Origin: Chloroflexota bacterium | GTDB taxonomy: Bacteria > Chloroflexota > UBA11872 | Assembly: GCA_026707185.1 (NCBI GenBank) | Contig: JAPOXI010000058.1 | Span: forward strand, 1 to 28,770 | Reading direction: 5' to 3' | DNA: 28,770 nucleotides | In this document: positions 1 to 8,060 of the stretch, one piece after another | Position numbering within the stretch: position 1 is the stretch's first letter | How the letters are laid out: each line of letters opens with the position of its first letter | Program-made: the position numbers and the translations under genes | Notes under the pieces: model-generated | What the model was told of the DNA's origin: nothing | What the model saw: only the letters and a program-made list of their open reading frames with translations | The model's database searches: none

Positions 1-419
1 GGTTCGACGAGGCGATCATGCTGACGCACGACGGGCACGTGAGCGAGGGTTCGGGTGAGAACCTGTTCATCGTGCGACACGGGAAGCTGCTGACGCCGTC
101 GTTGAGCGAGGACATCCTGGAAGGCGTGACGCGCGCGACGGTCATGCAGATCGCGCTGGACGACCTGGGGATCGAGACGAACGAGCGCCCGATCGACCGC
201 ACGGAACTCTATATCGCCGACGAGTTGTTCCTGGTGGGAACGGGGGCGCAGATCTCTCCGGTGCGGGAGATCGACGGGCGCATCATCGGGGACGGCGAGA
301 TCGGTCCGGTGACGGGCGCGTTGCAGGATCTCTACTTTGACATCGTGCGCGGCCGCTCGGCGAAGTATCGTGAGTGGTGTCTGAGCGTGCAGGAACAGGG
401 CGCCGCGCAGCGCGCCTGA
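1..419 (+). CDS. ilvE: Branched-chain-amino-acid aminotransferase, C-terminal part (5' end outside window)
   Basis: The reading frame is open from the window edge, so only about the last 139 residues are present. The visible part carries fold-type IV PLP aminotransferase motifs: a GHVSEGSGENLFIVR block, which in this family contacts the cofactor, and later FLVGTGAQISPVREIDGR, which corresponds to the phosphate and substrate pocket block (often GTAAEVTPV in relatives). The residues around DEAIMLTHDG are typical of bacterial IlvE rather than D-amino-acid aminotransferase. IlvE transfers the amino group between glutamate and the branched-chain keto acids in the cytoplasm, the last step of leucine, isoleucine and valine synthesis. 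The internal ATG at 18 is not the real start. D-alanine aminotransferase or aminodeoxychorismate lyase are less likely alternatives. Confidence 0.85.
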   Translation, partial: FDEAIMLTHDGHVSEGSGENLFIVRHGKLLTPSLSEDILEGVTRATVMQIALDDLGIETNERPIDRTELYIADELFLVGTGAQISPVREIDGRIIGDGEIGPVTGALQDLYFDIVRGRSAKYREWCLSVQEQGAAQRA

Positions 420-432
420 GCGGGGGGCGAAT

Positions 433-486
433 GGAGGCACGGACGCGCTGATCGCGATACGCCTCCTCCAGCCCACCCGCGTGGGC
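433..486 (+). other. Two GC-rich stem-loops in the ilvE-rnc gap
   Basis: The 133 nt between ilvE and rnc contain no gene. Two inverted repeats are visible. GGAGGC (433-438) pairs with GCCTCC (461-466), with a small inner CGCG pair. GCCCAC (471-476) pairs with GTGGGC (481-486). Neither is followed by a T-run, so an intrinsic terminator is not supported. They may slow transcription or protect the 3' end of the upstream message. This is weak evidence. Confidence 0.25.
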
Positions 487-552
487 CCCGCCGACCTCCG
501 CTCCCTAGTTCACCGACTCTTCCGGCCCTCCACACGGCCCTGGGCCTGAGCC

Positions 553-1296
553 TTGTCGAACCTCACGCTGGACGACGAGACGCTGGAATGCCTGGAGGCG
601 CGCCTCGGCGTTCGTTTCGAGGACCGGACGCTGCTGGCACAGGCGCTCGTGCACCGGTCGCTGGTCAACGAGGCCGACCTGGCGGACGCGGACAGCAACG
701 AGCGGCTGGAGTTCCTGGGTGACGCGGCGCTGGGCCTTGTGGCCGCTGAACTGCTGTTCAAGCGTTACCCGGACCGTTCCGAAGGCCGGCTGACCCACGC
801 ACGGGCGTCCCTGGTGAACCTGACGACGCTGGGCGAGATTGGCGAGGAGCTGGGGCTTGGCGATTTCGTGCAATTGGGGCGCGGCGAGGATCTGAGCGGC
901 GGTCGTTCACGCGCCAGCGTGCTGGGCCGAGCGTTCGAGGCGGTCCTGGGCGCGGTATACCTGGACCAGGGGCTGGAGGTGCTGCGCGAGCTGCTTAGTC
1001 CCATCCTGATCCGCGAGCACGACCGCTACGGCTGGGAAGGTCCCGCCAAGGACTACAAATCACAACTCCAGGAAAAACTGCAAGCCATGCAGGGCGCCAC
1101 GCCCGCATATGAGCTTGTGACCGTGCAGGGACCGGACCACGACCGGCTATTCACCATGGCGGTTCAGGCCGATGACCAGGTGTTGGCCTCAGGACAGGGC
1201 TCAAGCAAGCAGCGTGCCGAGCAGTCGGCGGCGCGCGCGGCGCTGGCGGCGCTCGATCGGGCCGAAGGAAATACGGATGTACCTGCGGCGGATTGA
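553..1296 (+). CDS. rnc: Ribonuclease III
   Basis: The 247-residue protein has the size and two-domain layout of bacterial RNase III, which cleaves double-stranded RNA in rRNA maturation and antisense control. The catalytic domain holds the family signature NERLEFLGDA at residues 49-58, with the acidic metal ligands, and a second acidic patch around GRAFEAVLGAVYLDQG. A double-stranded-RNA-binding domain follows at about 165-237, from DYKSQLQEKLQ to the SSKQRAEQSAARAAL helix. The start is a TTG at 553, chosen because the protein then begins just before the first helix (LTLDDETLECLEARLG). No clear Shine-Dalgarno sequence precedes it. The 3' end overlaps the smc start by 20 nt, so the two are probably co-expressed. 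Confidence 0.93.
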   Translation: MSNLTLDDETLECLEARLGVRFEDRTLLAQALVHRSLVNEADLADADSNERLEFLGDAALGLVAAELLFKRYPDRSEGRLTHARASLVNLTTLGEIGEELGLGDFVQLGRGEDLSGGRSRASVLGRAFEAVLGAVYLDQGLEVLRELLSPILIREHDRYGWEGPAKDYKSQLQEKLQAMQGATPAYELVTVQGPDHDRLFTMAVQADDQVLASGQGSSKQRAEQSAARAALAALDRAEGNTDVPAAD

Positions 1297-4200
1297 ACTC
1301 CAGGGATTCAAGACGTTCCCGCGTCGTTCGACGCTGGAGTTCCGGCCCGGTGTAACGGCGATCGTGGGGCCGAACGGCGCGGGCAAGAGCAATCTGTCGG
1401 ACGCTATCCGGTGGGCGATGGGTGAACAGACGCCGCGCCTGCTGCGCATCCGCCGTGCGGAAGACGTGATTTTCGGGGGTTCGGAGTCGCGCGCGCGAAC
1501 CGGCATGGCCGACGTGCGGCTAACGTTTGACAACGCCGCCGAATGGCTGCCGACCGAATTCAACGAGGTGGTGATCGGGCGACGGCTCTTCCGGACGGGC
1601 GCCTCCGAATACACGATAAACGGGGCGCGCGTCCGCCTGCGCGACGTGCTGGACCTGATGAGCGCGGGCGCCGCAAGCCACGGCGGGCACTCGGTAATCA
1701 ACCAGGGCCAGGTCGATCAGATGCTGCAGCAGCGGCCGGAGGATCGCCGCGCGTTTCTGGAAGACGCGGCCGGCGTGGCCCGGTTCTATGCGCGCCGGGA
1801 TCAGGCATGGCGCCGGCTAACGGAGACCCGGCGCAATCTGCAGCGCCTGCACGACCTGGCCGCGGAAATCGAGTCCAGGCTGGATACGCTACGCCAGCAG
1901 GCCCAGGTCGCCCAACGCGGGGCCGACCTGCAACGCGAACTGCGCGACGGCCAGATAGCGCTGGCGCGACATCGCCTATTCGCTGTGAGCCGCCAGCTTC
2001 AAGCCGCCGAAGAGCGCGAACAAGCGGCCACCGAGCAGCTGGCGGCGCTGCTGGCCGAACCGGCGGAAGCACTCCGTCGGCAGGCCGCGCAGGCCTCCCT
2101 GCGCAGCGGCGAACTGGAGCAGGAGTTGGCGGCGACGCGGAACCAGCTCGAGCAAGCTCAACGCGAGGCGGCGGAGCGCGCGGCAAAACGTGTACGCCTT
2201 GTCGAGCAGCAACGGCACCTGGACAGCCGTCACGCCGACTTGAGCGCGCGTAGCGCGAGCCTGGCGGCACGCGCGGAGGCCCTGGTGGAGGAAGTGCGCG
2301 TTGCCCGGCAGTCACTGGCCGAACTCGACGCGCACATGGCGCAGATTCAAAGTGAGCGGCAGCGGCTGTTCGAGACCCTGGCGCCGGAGCGCGAACGACG
2401 GCGCCAAGTGCAGACGCTGTCGAAGCAGCTGGCCACCGTGCGTGACCAGCGTTCTGCGTTGCGCGAGCGTCAGCGGCACCTCGTCAGGGAAGGCGAGAGG
2501 CTCAAGGCTGACCTGGCGCGGCTCCACGACCAGGCGACGGCCGCCAGCGACGCGGCCGCGGCCGGGCGCAGGGCTGCGGAGGCGATGCAGCACAAGGCTG
2601 AGGTAGCCGCGGCGAAGTTGGACCGGACGGCGGAGGCGCGGCGAGCTGCCGTCGAGGCCGCGCGAGCCGCACAGCAAGCCCAGGCGCAAACACAGTCAGA
2701 CCTGCGGGCAGGCGCCGCCGCCAGCGCCGCGTTGCGCCGTGAGCTGGCGGCGCTGCAGGAAGCCCGGGCACAAGCCGGCGGAACGGACGAGGCGCTGCGG
2801 GCGTTGCAGGCGCGGGCGCCCGGCACGGTCATAGGCCGGCTACGCGACCGAATGCGTCCGCGCAGCCCAGAGGCCCTACGGCTCCTGAAAGCTGCCTTTG
2901 AGGGCGGCCTCGACGCGATGCTGGTGGCGCGTCCGACGGACGGTACGGCGATACGAACTGCCGTACGCGAACTCCGGCTGGGCAGGCTGCGCTGGCGCCC
3001 CACCGCTGGGTTTCGGGGCTGGCCGTACGAGGGCGATGCGGTCAACGACGCGCCAGCGGGCCTGCGCGGCACACTGGCCGACGTGGTGGATGCCCCCGGT
3101 CCCGACGGCGACCTGGTGCGGCGGCTGCTACGCCGAGTGCTAGTGGCCGAGAACCTGGACGCCGCCCTGCGGGCGCGCCAGGCACGCGGCGACCTTGCCA
3201 ACCACCAGATCGTCACGCTGGACGGCGACAGCATCGACATCGACGGCACAGTGCGGCTAAGCGCGCACGACGCGGCCGGACGGGACATCGAGAATCGGAT
3301 CAGCGCGGCGCAACAGGCGCTGGACGCGGCACAACGCCGACATCCAGACCTGCAGCAAGCCGCGCAGGTTGCCGACGGGGCGCTGCGCGCCGCGGACGCC
3401 GCCCTTCGGATTGCCGAAGCGGACAGTTCCGCAGCAGCCGGCGCTCACCAGCAGGCGCACGCCGCGACAGCCTCAGCCAACCGACGGCACCAGCGGGTCG
3501 AAGCGGAAGCCCAGGCGCTCAGTGCGAGACAGCAGGAGGCCCGGCAGCTTCTGGCCGGCATTGAGGGACGACTTGAGGCGTTGACCCCGCGCATGGCCGA
3601 GTCCGAAGACGAGGTGAAGCGGCTAAGCGAGGAGCTCGACCAATCCGGAGCCAACGCAACGGGGGCCACCGAGGCCGAGGCGCAACTGGCGGCGCTGGAA
3701 GCGGCACTGGGCGTGAACGAGCGCCGCGCGGCCGATCTGCGCACCCAGGCGGCTCAGCGAAGCCGGGCGGCGGCACAGGCCGGGGCCGAGGCGGAGGCCC
3801 TGGAACGCGAGCGGCTGGACACCGAGCATTCGCGCACCGCGGCGACGGCCGCGCTGTCTGAAATTGATGCTGTCGCCAAGAGCGCGGACGCGCCCGACGT
3901 GGGCCTGGTACGTCGACTGGAGTCCGCGGCGCTGGACGCGCGCCTGGAGCTCCAGCGACTGCAGATGCAGACCGAAGTGCGGGCGCAAGAGCAGGCTCGG
4001 GCCGAGGGGGAGGTGGCCGCAGCGCAGCGCGAGACCGAGCGGCTGGTTGAACGTCGCGCCGAAATCCGGACCCAGGCGCGCGACAATCTGGGTATCGACC
4101 GCCTTCAGGGGGAGAAGGCTAGGACGCCCATTGGTCAGATCGAGCGCCGGACGACCGAGCTGCGGCGCATGCTGGACCGGCTGGGGCCGGTAAACCCCCT

Positions 4201-4864
4201 GGCGCCGGCGGAATACGAGCACGAGCGCACCCGGGTCGAGGACGCGCGCCGGCAGATTGCCGACCTGGAGGGCGCCGAGGCCAACCTGCAGACGCTGGCG
4301 CGAGACCTGCAGCAGCAACTGCACGCGGAATTCATGACGACGTTCGAGACCATGAACGAGGCGTTCCGCTCGACATTCACCGACCTGTTCGGCGGCGGCG
4401 AGGCGCACATGGTCCTGACATCACCCAACGACATCGAGCAGACAGGGGTCGATTTCTCGATTCGAATGCCCGGTAAACGGCCGCAGCAACTGGCGGCGCT
4501 ATCGGGCGGTGAGAGGGCGTTGGTGGCGGCGGCGCTGATCCTTGCGCTGTTGAAGATTCGTCCGCCGCCGTTCTGCATCCTGGATGAAGTGGACGCCGCG
4601 CTTGACGACCAGAACGTAATGCGATTCTGCCGGCAGGTGCTCACCCTCAGCGAGCGCACGCAGATCCTGCTCATCACACACAACGCCGTCACGGTCGAAG
4701 CAGCGTCGACGGTCTATGGGGTGACGATGCGCGAAGACGGTATCTCCGAGCTGCTGTCGCTGCGCCTCGACGGAGCTGCGATGGCGAGTGAGACGACCAA
4801 CGGCCACGCTGGGCCACCGACCACGGCCGCGGCTGGGCGTCAGAGTGCCACCAGCGCCGCGTGA
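1277..4864 (+). CDS. smc: Chromosome segregation protein SMC
   Basis: The 1195-residue protein matches full-length bacterial SMC, the ATPase core of condensin. The N-terminal head holds Walker A (GPNGAGKSN, residues 31-39) and the QGQVDQMLQQRPEDRRAF block. Two long Ala/Glu/Arg/Gln-rich coiled coils flank a hinge at about 513-665. The C-terminal head has the ABC signature LSGGE (1075-1079) and Walker B with the catalytic pair in CILDEVDAALDD (D1103, E1104). The ATG at 1277 was chosen because the protein then starts at the canonical MYLRRIELQGFKTF strand and has GAAGGA just upstream; a longer frame from 1172 only reads through rnc. The hinge end lacks the usual GG-x-x-TGG stretch. No scpA or scpB is next to it. 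The last 35 residues are low-complexity. Confidence 0.96.
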   Translation: MYLRRIELQGFKTFPRRSTLEFRPGVTAIVGPNGAGKSNLSDAIRWAMGEQTPRLLRIRRAEDVIFGGSESRARTGMADVRLTFDNAAEWLPTEFNEVVIGRRLFRTGASEYTINGARVRLRDVLDLMSAGAASHGGHSVINQGQVDQMLQQRPEDRRAFLEDAAGVARFYARRDQAWRRLTETRRNLQRLHDLAAEIESRLDTLRQQAQVAQRGADLQRELRDGQIALARHRLFAVSRQLQAAEEREQAATEQLAALLAEPAEALRRQAAQASLRSGELEQELAATRNQLEQAQREAAERAAKRVRLVEQQRHLDSRHADLSARSASLAARAEALVEEVRVARQSLAELDAHMAQIQSERQRLFETLAPERERRRQVQTLSKQLATVRDQRSALRERQRHLVREGERLKADLARLHDQATAASDAAAAGRRAAEAMQHKAEVAAAKLDRTAEARRAAVEAARAAQQAQAQTQSDLRAGAAASAALRRELAALQEARAQAGGTDEALRALQARAPGTVIGRLRDRMRPRSPEALRLLKAAFEGGLDAMLVARPTDGTAIRTAVRELRLGRLRWRPTAGFRGWPYEGDAVNDAPAGLRGTLADVVDAPGPDGDLVRRLLRRVLVAENLDAALRARQARGDLANHQIVTLDGDSIDIDGTVRLSAHDAAGRDIENRISAAQQALDAAQRRHPDLQQAAQVADGALRAADAALRIAEADSSAAAGAHQQAHAATASANRRHQRVEAEAQALSARQQEARQLLAGIEGRLEALTPRMAESEDEVKRLSEELDQSGANATGATEAEAQLAALEAALGVNERRAADLRTQAAQRSRAAAQAGAEAEALERERLDTEHSRTAATAALSEIDAVAKSADAPDVGLVRRLESAALDARLELQRLQMQTEVRAQEQARAEGEVAAAQRETERLVERRAEIRTQARDNLGIDRLQGEKARTPIGQIERRTTELRRMLDRLGPVNPLAPAEYEHERTRVEDARRQIADLEGAEANLQTLARDLQQQLHAEFMTTFETMNEAFRSTFTDLFGGGEAHMVLTSPNDIEQTGVDFSIRMPGKRPQQLAALSGGERALVAAALILALLKIRPPPFCILDEVDAALDDQNVMRFCRQVLTLSERTQILLITHNAVTVEAASTVYGVTMREDGISELLSLRLDGAAMASETTNGHAGPPTTAAAGRQSATSAA

Positions 4865-4903
4865 GGCGACGGCCCGCGACTGACGGTTCACCGGCCCAAT
4901 TGC

Positions 4904-6040
4904 ATGAACCGCCAATCTAGCCAGCCAGGCCGGCGCACAGCGCGTCTGCGCGCGCGACGTAGGCCCGGGCAAAGCTTGCATACGGTGAGGGGGTCGCTCG
5001 GGCGGCGCCCCCCCGTCCCCGTGTGGGGTCTCGCGCTCGCGCTCGGAGCCGCGGCAACCGTGTTCATGCTCGTGCTGGCCACCGTGGCCGACCCTCTGGT
5101 CGGCCTTCAGCTCCTGGCCGACGACGCCGGTGCCCTGCTACAGCCCGGCGCGCCGGTCCCGTCCAGCGACGAGCGACTGGTTCCGCGGCGTGAGGATCCG
5201 AACGCGGACGTGGTGGAGGTGCCGGCAGTCGTAAACCTCGACGCGAGTTCAGCCAGAGAAGTCCTGGAAGCGGCGGGCTTCCGGCCGCAAGTCGAGGAGG
5301 CCTTCGACGACACGGTGGCGGCAGGCCTGGTGATTCGCCAGTATCCGGCAGCCGGAGTCCTGGTTCAGCGGCTCGAGCCGGTGATCGTGACCGTCAGCCG
5401 CGGGCCATCCCTGGCGCCGCTGCCAAACGTGGCGGGCCTTGCCGCAGCGGATGCGCGGACGCTCCTGGACCAGCGCGGATTCCAGGTTATTGAAGTCGCC
5501 GCCTTCAGCGAGGACGTGCCGGCCGGCACCGTGCTCGGCCAGGAGCCGTTGGCTGGGGCCGTAGTTGACCGGCGCTCCGTGGTCGTATTGCAGATAAGCC
5601 GCGGTGTCGAAATCGTGCCGGTACCGCTGGTGGTGGGGCGAGCCGAAGACGACGCGCGGCGCGCCATCGAACTGGCTGGGCTCGCCGTGGGCGAACCCAC
5701 GTATATCGAGGACGATTCGGCGCCGAACGGCGTAGTGATTGCGCAGATTCCGACCAGCGGGGAAGGCGCACCGAGCGGGTCTGAGGTGCATCTGACGGTG
5801 GTTCGGATCGGCGAGGTCGTGGTTCCCGCGCTAGTTGGACGGACGATCGACGACGCCCAACGCACGCTGTTCGACAACGGTCTCCTGGTCGGATCGATAC
5901 GCCTCATCCCAACCCCTGGCGCCAGCGACGAGATCGTCGTGGGCCAGGAACCCGGACCCGGCGCCAAGGTGGCTCGGGGCTTCGGCGTTCGCCTGATCGT
6001 GGCGACTCCGGCCGCGGCCCCACCAGCGGCTAGCGGCTGA
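4904..6040 (+). CDS. Membrane-anchored protein with four PASTA repeats, no kinase domain
   Basis: This 378-residue protein has a basic cytoplasmic N-terminus (residues 1-37, rich in Arg), one transmembrane helix at about 40-66, and an extracellular part of four PASTA repeats at about 103-168, 171-236, 237-305 and 306-372. Each repeat has the usual pattern VPxVxGxxxxxARxxLxxxGF followed by VxxQxPxxGxxVxxGxxVxLxxS. PASTA repeats bind muropeptides or unlinked peptidoglycan stems in Ser/Thr kinases and penicillin-binding proteins. Here neither a kinase nor a transpeptidase domain is present, so it may be a sensor, scaffold or wall anchor. It lies 39 nt after smc on the same strand. Its last 11 nt overlap the end of the convergent ctpA gene. 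Confidence 0.85.
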   Translation: MNRQSSQPGRRTARLRARRRPGQSLHTVRGSLGRRPPVPVWGLALALGAAATVFMLVLATVADPLVGLQLLADDAGALLQPGAPVPSSDERLVPRREDPNADVVEVPAVVNLDASSAREVLEAAGFRPQVEEAFDDTVAAGLVIRQYPAAGVLVQRLEPVIVTVSRGPSLAPLPNVAGLAAADARTLLDQRGFQVIEVAAFSEDVPAGTVLGQEPLAGAVVDRRSVVVLQISRGVEIVPVPLVVGRAEDDARRAIELAGLAVGEPTYIEDDSAPNGVVIAQIPTSGEGAPSGSEVHLTVVRIGEVVVPALVGRTIDDAQRTLFDNGLLVGSIRLIPTPGASDEIVVGQEPGPGAKVARGFGVRLIVATPAAAPPAASG

Positions 6041-7274
6041 CGTCCAGCGGGAGGGCCCGAACGGCCTCCAAACCGGCAGCGAGCACCGGATCGTCGTCAC
6101 CACCGATCTGGCCCTCGGACATTGCAACCTCGAGGTCTGGCGTAAGGCCGCTGCCGGCGCCCGCCAGGGCCACCCCGGCAGGGGTGAACCAGATGCCGGT
6201 GGTGACGCGCATGACCGAGCCGTCGGAGAGCTTGTGCAGCTCCTGTACCGAGCCCTTGCCGTGGGTCTGCTCGCCGATGAGCGTGGCGCGGCCATGGGCC
6301 TGGAGCGCACCCGCGAACACCTCGGATCCACTGGCCGACCCTGAGTTCACCAGGACGACCATTGGAGTTTGCAGGTCTCGGAATCCGCTCACGGCGTTAT
6401 ACACATGCGTCGGATCGTTGCGGCTTTCCCTGCGCAGAATCAGCTCGCCCTCCGGGAGAAAGCGGCTGGTGACCGACACGCTGGCGTCCAACAAACCGCC
6501 GGGGTTATTTCGCAGGTCCACGACCAGCCGCTCAACACCTACCGTTCGAAAGCCGCTAAGGGCGCGGCGGAGTTCACCGGACGTTCGGGACGAGAAGTTT
6601 GCGATCCGCATATAGCCCACATCGTCAATGACCCTGGTCGTAACGGACTGCACGACAATGCGGTCGCGAACGATGGTGACGTCGCGCTCGGTCGTTTCAC
6701 CTTGCCGCCGCAGCGTCAGTGTGACGGACGTGCCCCGCTCACCGCGCACGATTCGCCCGAACTCAGCAAGGGGCGTGCCCTTGGTCGAGACGCCGTCGAC
6801 GGCGAGCACGAATTCGTTGCTCCCAATGCCGGCGGCCTCGGCGGGCGAACGCGGCAAGGGCTGGGTGACGAAGGGGAAGTCATCGCGCATTTCGACGCGG
6901 ATTCCGATGCCCACGTACGAGCCCGACAAGCTGATGCTGGACCGCCGGGCCTGCTCAGGGTCGTGGTAGCGGGTGTAGGGATCGTCGGTCGCTTCGGCGA
7001 GTCCGCGAATAGCGCCTTCGCGCAGCGATTCGGCGGCCAACGGTCCGTCGTAGTAGTTGTCCTGAATGACAGACCAGGCTTCCCAAAACAGTCCAAAGTC
7101 GACGCCGTCCGTCTCATCCTTGACTTCGGGCGGCGGATCGCCGGCGACGACCTGCGGGGGCGGAACGCCGGGACCGAGGGCGGTAGCGCCGGCCACAAAT
7201 CCGATGGAGAACACAAGACAGAGCGCGATAACGGAGCCGGCTAGCGTGAGGACCGTGCGAATTGGACGTTGCAT
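6030..7274 (-). CDS. ctpA: Carboxyl-terminal processing protease, S41 family
   Basis: The 414-residue protein is an S41 peptidase of the CtpA/Tsp type, which trims or degrades envelope proteins from their C-termini. It has an N-terminal signal-anchor (about 8-32), a helical region with the usual DDPYTRYHDPEQA block (97-109), a PDZ domain (about 118-190) for substrate tails, and the protease core. The core has LVVDLRNNPGG (250-260), the nucleophile in SGSASGSE (S315) and the general base in GEQTHGKGSVQ (K340). The 25-residue Ser-Lys distance equals that of E. coli Tsp. It is the last gene of the minus-strand cluster, 93 nt downstream of the second ftsE-like gene. CtpA proteases are often next to ftsEX, where they act in wall remodelling. 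No strong ribosome binding site precedes the ATG. Confidence 0.93.
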   Translation of the reverse strand: MQRPIRTVLTLAGSVIALCLVFSIGFVAGATALGPGVPPPQVVAGDPPPEVKDETDGVDFGLFWEAWSVIQDNYYDGPLAAESLREGAIRGLAEATDDPYTRYHDPEQARRSSISLSGSYVGIGIRVEMRDDFPFVTQPLPRSPAEAAGIGSNEFVLAVDGVSTKGTPLAEFGRIVRGERGTSVTLTLRRQGETTERDVTIVRDRIVVQSVTTRVIDDVGYMRIANFSSRTSGELRRALSGFRTVGVERLVVDLRNNPGGLLDASVSVTSRFLPEGELILRRESRNDPTHVYNAVSGFRDLQTPMVVLVNSGSASGSEVFAGALQAHGRATLIGEQTHGKGSVQELHKLSDGSVMRVTTGIWFTPAGVALAGAGSGLTPDLEVAMSEGQIGGDDDPVLAAGLEAVRALPLDVSR

Positions 7275-7367
7275 GGGACGTACGACCGGGGGATGCTGAT
7301 TCCACGGTAGCGCAGCAGCGTGAGCGCGCGGTGAGAACGCGGCGGTCCAGCGGCAGGGAGGACGGCG

Positions 7368-8048
7368 CTAGCTGGTGTTGAACACGCCGACGGGTTCGTC
7401 GGCCTGGATCGTTCCGGCGTCCATCCGAATCACGCGACGTCGAAGGTTGTTCACGATCTCGCTGTCGTGGGTCGCGACCAGGGTGGTGACGCCCTCACTA
7501 TTGATTTCGAGCAGCAGGCCGATGATCTCGCGCGCGTGGGCCGGGTTGATGCTGTCTGTCGGTTCGTCGCAGAGCAGGACGTCGGGCTTGGCAACGACGG
7601 CCCGCGCCAGCGCAACTTTGCGCTGCTCACCGCCCGAGAGTTGGCGGGGAAACCGCTCGGACTTTTCGGACAGCGCCACGCGCTCAAGCACGTCGGCCAC
7701 GGCCTTATCAATATCGCGATTGGCCTGGCCGCGGACCTGGAGGGGCAAGCCGACATTCTCGCGGACCGTGGCATTTGGCAGCAGCCGCGTGTCCTGAAAA
7801 ACGACGCCGATTCGGCGTCGGAACTTTGTGAGCGCCGAGCCGCGGATCCTGGCCACATCCACGCCATTCACCAGCACCACGCCCGCGTCGAACGGCTCTT
7901 CGCGCAGGAGGATGCGTAGCAACGTGGTCTTGCCCGCGCCGTTGGTCCCGATAAGAAAGGCGAATTCGCCACGGGCGATGGCGATCGAGACGTCGGCAAG
8001 GGCCGGCTCGCCGTCGTATCGCTTGGTGACACCTTGCACGACGATCAG
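7368..8048 (-). CDS. ftsE: Second FtsE-like ABC ATPase (FtsE2), CTG start
   Basis: The 226-residue protein is an ABC ATPase of the FtsE group. It has Walker A GTNGAGKTT (34-42), the FtsE-like Q-loop region VVFQDTRLLPNATVRENV, signature LSGGEQ (137-142), Walker B DVLLCDEPT (156-164) and H-loop H194. It is equal in length to the FtsE encoded upstream and aligns without gaps at the start (LIVVQGVTKRY against [11 protein letters not shown]). The D-loop reads DSIN (165-168) where FtsE has GNLD. I place the start at a CTG (8046-8048) because AGGAG lies 7 nt upstream and no ATG fits; a GTG at 8037-8039 is the alternative. The frame extends further 5' but only through ftsX. It probably pairs with FtsX, alone or as a heterodimer with the other FtsE. 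Confidence 0.88.
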   Translation of the reverse strand: MIVVQGVTKRYDGEPALADVSIAIARGEFAFLIGTNGAGKTTLLRILLREEPFDAGVVLVNGVDVARIRGSALTKFRRRIGVVFQDTRLLPNATVRENVGLPLQVRGQANRDIDKAVADVLERVALSEKSERFPRQLSGGEQRKVALARAVVAKPDVLLCDEPTDSINPAHAREIIGLLLEINSEGVTTLVATHDSEIVNNLRRRVIRMDAGTIQADEPVGVFNTS

Positions 8049-8060
8049 CGGCGGGCTCCT
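8046..8060 (-). promoter_or_regulatory. Ribosome binding site deciding a CTG start for the second ftsE-like gene
   Basis: On the minus strand AGGAG occupies 8060-8056, partly inside the ftsX stop codon (TAG, 8061-8059), and is followed after 7 nt by CTG at 8048-8046. This spacing is ideal for initiation. The position coincides with the ATG of the paralogous ftsE when the proteins are aligned. The overlap with the ftsX stop suggests reinitiation by terminating ribosomes. Confidence 0.6.

Noticed and set aside
1172..1276. Upstream extension of smc
   Set aside because: It reads the rnc 3' end out of frame. The SMC family start is at 1277, with a ribosome binding site.
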